From Alentia gelatinosa (taxonomy: Eukaryota; Annelida; Polychaeta; Phyllodocida; Polynoidae), in assembly GCA_950022655.1 (NCBI GenBank), contig OX465579.1, forward strand, positions 136,657,118 through 136,721,117: DNA of 64,000 nt, in the 5' to 3' direction. Numbering within the stretch: position 1 is the first letter of the stretch; each line of letters opens with the position of its first letter. Shown here in pieces: positions 60,115 through 64,000 of this stretch. The notes under the pieces are model-generated. The model was given only the letters and a program-made list of their open reading frames with translations, was not told the origin of the DNA and did not search any database. The translations under genes and the position numbers were made by a program.

Positions 60115-62732
60115 TAGAACAAATATGACATTCACTTTCGAGTGATTGTTATGCAGTATTCTACTGAAGCTTCCAGGATTCTAAAAAATTAATTTGGTGA
60201 AATAACAGATTTCGTGATGGAGGGTGGCAGGTGGGTAGGCATGTATTAAGAATCCCATTATTATGTATAGCGTTAGGTCTAAACGTAACTATAAGTGAAC
60301 AATATATATGGCATTTGGGTTACTGTTCTCTAATCGGCAGGCTCGGATGTATACATCCATATCATAACCCTGTCTATGTTGAAAGAGGGAACGGGAATCT
60401 TCTGCTGATCAAAACAGGTATAAATATTCCACTCATCCGAATCATCTTGATTTATATAAAACATATACAAGTTACCTTCATCTCATTTCTCTTCATTGCC
60501 CCGACAATGTTGGTTTCTTTCTACTGTGTGTCTAAGGGGGCTTTGGTAACTTTTCCTCATCAGAATCATTCCGTCCACAGTCGAGCAGGCTGTTTATCAT
60601 TGTACAAAGCTGTATTATAGACACCTAACGTGTGACTCCTTATTTTTATAGAGTTTAACGGTGTATATCTGTTACAATGACATCTAGACAACATGGCTGT
60701 CCTCTCATTGTCAGAGACGTGCTAAGCTTGTCGACTACGCATGCGTGTGTCACTTTTCCAGTTAGGCTCACCAGTGACGTCCAATTGTATAAAAAAAATT
60801 GTGATAAAATGAAAAAATAAATTGAAAAAAAAATTACAATCCACCTCACCATCCTTGCACACAGACTGTTTGTGGTGTGATTTTAAGTTTTCCTTGCCAA
60901 AAGGAAATTTAAATAATATGAGAAAAATATATATGAAGAAGAGGGGTTACTAGTTGGTATCCAACAGAATGTTCCCACAGGTTTATGAGAAAGTATTACC
61001 TGAGAACGTTGTGTCAATGGTGCCTGACGAAAGCTCAATGTTCAAAACGTGTGGAGGTACACTGTGCCAAGTGCATGCTTGCAGGTTCATCGCATATTAT
61101 AACTGATCATTTTTGTCGACCAGACCCGAATTCCCGATGAATTTCCGTTTTTTGGGGTTTTTTTTGTAATTTTTTTCCAACACTGCTGGCACTACGACTG
61201 CTGTGCCCCACCAGTATTCCTACCACCGACTTCTTCTCACGTCAGTTGCAAAATTTATATTCTGTTTTCCATTCGTACTGTACAGACACAAAAAGAAGAA
61301 TACAAAATAAGTAACACTGATATTTATCAACAATATCTCCCGCCAAGTTTTTAGAAATATTATTTTCTTGTTAAGTTTTAGTTGTACAAATGTGTGGTGA
61401 ATGGTTTGGTAAATACGTTGTGTGTGATTTCAGTGTGTGAACTACACCTCAGTTTATTTATAATTTTTGCATTAGGTAATCAATATAAGGTAGCCATTGA
61501 TAAGTTGAGTGAAAGGTCACTGGTTTCTGGTTTAGGGACTTTTTTTTTTAAAGCTGTATATCCCCAAATTGGGAGAGTGATTGGTAAAAGAATTCTAAGA
61601 GGGGTTGTTCTTCGGAGGTTGAAGGTGACCTCTGAAGCAGGACTTAATATGGAGCACTTGGCTTCGGCGCCAGAACGATTGTATAACAGAGACTGAGTGA
61701 ATACTGCCAGGACGGCTTGAGCGATCTATGGTAAGCTTAACACGCTAAGCCACTTAGCTAAAATTAAACAGGCACACTCAAGTATGCTATGAGTCACCTA
61801 GTATCTTACCAGAGAAAATATCATTTATATATCTTATTGAAGAATAAAAATTGGTATTATTTCTAGACGATCGAATTGTTATATGGGTAGACCGATTCCC
61901 TTGATTAAAAAGTTGCCATTACAGCCAGGTTATGGTTAAGTCAAAGAATATAGACAGATCTAGTCTCTTTGGTTAAGTTGATCATGTTTCAATTCATGTG
62001 TAGTAGTGACGAGTAAGAGAGGTTGTATGAACAACATCATGTTTTTAAAAAGCTAGGTTTTGGTTAGCAGTCACTTCAGCACCTGATGAACTGGTTTGTA
62101 ACTGAATTGTTACTTTTAGAAATTTAAGATAAGTGACTGATATAGTAACACTCCTTCATATACCACCTGGGTGTAAGAAATGATATCAATTGATCATAGA
62201 ATAATGTAGTTGAAAAACATCCAATATAACTACTAATCCAGTCATTACAACGTCCTTTGAAAAAGAATCCATTACCAGAGGAAGTTGGATGACTTTACCC
62301 TCATGTGTGTTTGTGTGTGTCTATTAAGCTACAGCTTGATTTAACGGTGGTTGCCAGTGATCTGCATATTATCCCAGTAACATTACTGTATATTGGAGCC
62401 CGCTATCCTGCCTCTGTAGGCCCACAGGTCGTGCAGAAGTACTGCTTTAATTTCGCCTTGGCCCTACGGATATTGTGGTACACAGCATGGAGTATTGTTT
62501 GTTGTTGTTGTTGAAATACATTTTCACTACAAGTGAACCAAAAACATTTACTATTGTTCTTTATATTTTGAGAGGAAATTTCAATTTAATCATTTTATAT
62601 TAATATGCAAATGAGTGATATTATGAATCAGTTGTTGCAACAAAAGATGTTGGAAGTTCCAATAGATAAAAAAATACGAAATAATTATCACAATCCGAAA
62701 TATAAGGAAAATATACGAAAAATTATACGAAA
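60115..62732. other. Intergenic, no gene seen
   Basis: AT-rich. ORFs at 60231-60620 and 61382-61696 exceed 100 codons but show no domain and no splice or start context that supports them. Confidence 0.5.
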
Positions 62733-62832
62733 GATTACTGCCCGCGGCTACGCCTTGGGCAGTAATTTTTCCAAGCCTTACCTCGTAACTTTCACTTATT
62801 CCCACCGGAACATAGTTTCCCTCTATTCCATT
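62733..62832. repeat. Half copy of the CCGG-GTCAAAG hairpin family
   Basis: The apex ATTACTGC-CCGCGGC-TAC-GCCTTGG-GCAGTAAT (62734-62766) is itself a perfect small hairpin. It is followed by AAGCCTTACCTCGTAACTTT, CACCGGAACATAGTTTCC and TATTCCATT, matching the inverted ends of 39610-39782. The outer left arm is missing. Confidence 0.7.
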
Positions 62833-63492
62833 CTAAAAGTCCTCTGAAAATAAACTTCCAAGTCAATCAAAATTTTTAAAAAAGCTGGTGAGGGTTTTGT
62901 GGCTATATGTGGATTTATATATAATCATACATCACACAAGATGGGCCGTGGGTGATGTATATTCTCAGTCCTGATATGACACTCGCTTTGAAATGAATAT
63001 AGGATTACACATTACTTCCCATACTTAAATTTAATTTACGTCCTTCATGACCCTTTAGTGGAGCCCATTTGAATGGAGAATATGGCTGGAGAGCTATCAC
63101 ATTTGCCGCGTAACATGTCAGATCTCGTCAATTAGGTTACTCAAGATCAATCATGAATTATTCACACAAGTTTTATGGCCACGTCATATTGGAGAGACGT
63201 TAGAGTAGTACCATAACTTTATATGTGGACTATTACATAATTATGTGTCCCTCTATGCGGTATATTTCTGCACAAAACAAAAATTGCCAACATTGCTTCT
63301 ATAACCTTTATATGGCCTTTTGACTGACACTTAATTGTCACACATAAATAATCCATACCAAAAAGTAAAAGTTCTACATGTATATGCTTCACATAACTCA
63401 CATTTTAGAAGCCCTTCTAAAACAACGATAGAAACACGTGAAGTTATCTGATATAATTTATTGCTTCTAATGATATATAATACTATGGAGAA

Positions 63493-63631
63493 ACCAAACA
63501 AGAGTTAGTTGTGTTGTTGTTTATCGCACGATGGCAAGATCACGTATTACTGCGCGAGGCGAAGCCGAGAGCAGTAATACTCGATCTTGCTGGAGTGCAA
63601 TGAACAATAACACGACTAACTCGAGTTTGGT
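63493..63631. repeat. Hairpin element with GCGAAGC tip
   Basis: ACCAAAC and GAGTTAGTTGTGTTGTTG on the left pair with CAATAACACGACTAACTCG and GTTTGGT on the right; GGCAAGATCACGTATTACTG pairs with CAGTAATACTCGATCTTGC. The apex is GAGGCGAAGCCGAG, flanked by ATTACTGC / GCAGTAAT, as at 62733 and 39675. Confidence 0.75.
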
Positions 63632-63756
63632 ATAGAATTTATCCTACCCCGCCTGTCTAAATTACTTCTTCATTAACATATGACGTCATTTGTCAAGTGT
63701 ATCCCACTAGAGCGATATTTTCCATTTTTCTGAACTCCAGTCCGAATACAGTGACC

Positions 63757-63800
63757 CAATGTTAAGCCTATGGAGTTTTTTATTAGGGGTAGGATAAATA
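63757..63800 (+). repeat. CCCAATGTTAAG repeat fragment
   Basis: CCCAATGTTAAGCCTATGGA, then ATTAGGGGTAGGATAAA, resembles 8846-8884 (CCCAATGTTAAGTCTATGGG, then CAGGGGTGAGATAAG). Both lie a short distance from one of the hairpin elements. Confidence 0.5.
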
Positions 63801-64000
63801 TTACAACCCGTTGTCTGCCACGTGGATCCCTGTACCTATTCTTCTAAGTCGCATTCTTATCGCAGAAATGTCGACGAGGTCCAAGTGTTTTGTTCAAATG
63901 GGTTTCAGTAATTGAAACAGGGATAGGTCACTTCATCCTCATGTGGTGTACAGTGCCCATTCTGTTCAAAATAAAAGGAAACATATTAGGAAAAAAAGAG

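Overview
This window looks like nuclear DNA from an invertebrate animal. Coding exons are few, introns are kilobases long with GT/AG borders, the intergenic DNA is AT-rich, and most of the sequence consists of short inverted-repeat elements, tandem repeats, homopolymer C/G tracts and decayed retrotransposon sequence. The FoxJ1 protein and the CR1-like retroelement with an esterase-like first ORF are compatible with a lophotrochozoan such as a mollusc. That placement is inference; nothing in the window proves the taxon. There are no rRNA genes, convincing tRNA genes, operons or bacterial features.

Only two host genes can be supported, both on the + strand. The first (coding 13752-18763, two exons) encodes a secreted protein of about 289 residues. 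It has a signal peptide, an acidic linker and a long Gly/His-rich body, and is preceded by a clear TATA box. The second (coding 54982-59470, two coding exons, up to 511 residues) is a forkhead transcription factor of the FoxJ1 family, the regulator of motile ciliogenesis. Its forkhead domain is split by a 2.95 kb intron at WQ|NSIRH. Its first coding exon begins with 5' UTR after a splice acceptor, so at least one non-coding exon lies upstream, possibly ending at a good donor near 50230.

Layout: 1-13.5 kb is repeat-rich intergenic DNA. It holds a minisatellite-bearing transposon, nested inverted-repeat elements, long hairpins and GGCCGG-rich blocks. 13.5-18.8 kb is the Gly/His gene. 18.8-26.5 kb holds TIR elements, two long (TA)n tracts and degenerate tandem repeats. 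26.6-31.2 kb holds a dead non-LTR retrotransposon: ORF1 with SGNH-hydrolase-like motifs, and ORF2 with an endonuclease and a reverse transcriptase broken by nonsense codons and a deletion of the catalytic core. 31.4-38.3 kb is an unusual AT-rich block bounded by related inverted ends. It carries at least eleven exact copies of an 8-bp TCACGTCC motif, several in pairs exactly 21 bp apart, plus a tandem array and a cluster of ACGACAAGG-rich inverted elements. 38.3-51 kb is intergenic with more hairpins. 51.2-52.2 kb is a 28-bp satellite with a 280-bp higher-order period. 54.9-59.5 kb is FoxJ1, with two TIR elements and a hairpin in its intron. 59.5-64 kb is intergenic with a 15-bp minisatellite and two more hairpins.

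The most interesting non-genic signal is a set of roughly 80-180 bp near-palindromes scattered through the window. Their stems differ, but subsets share the same outer termini, and several share an apex of the form ATTACTGC...GGC-NNN-GCC...GCAGTAAT. This suggests a family of hairpin elements that exchange stems while keeping ends and tip. The second is the spaced CACGTCC array.
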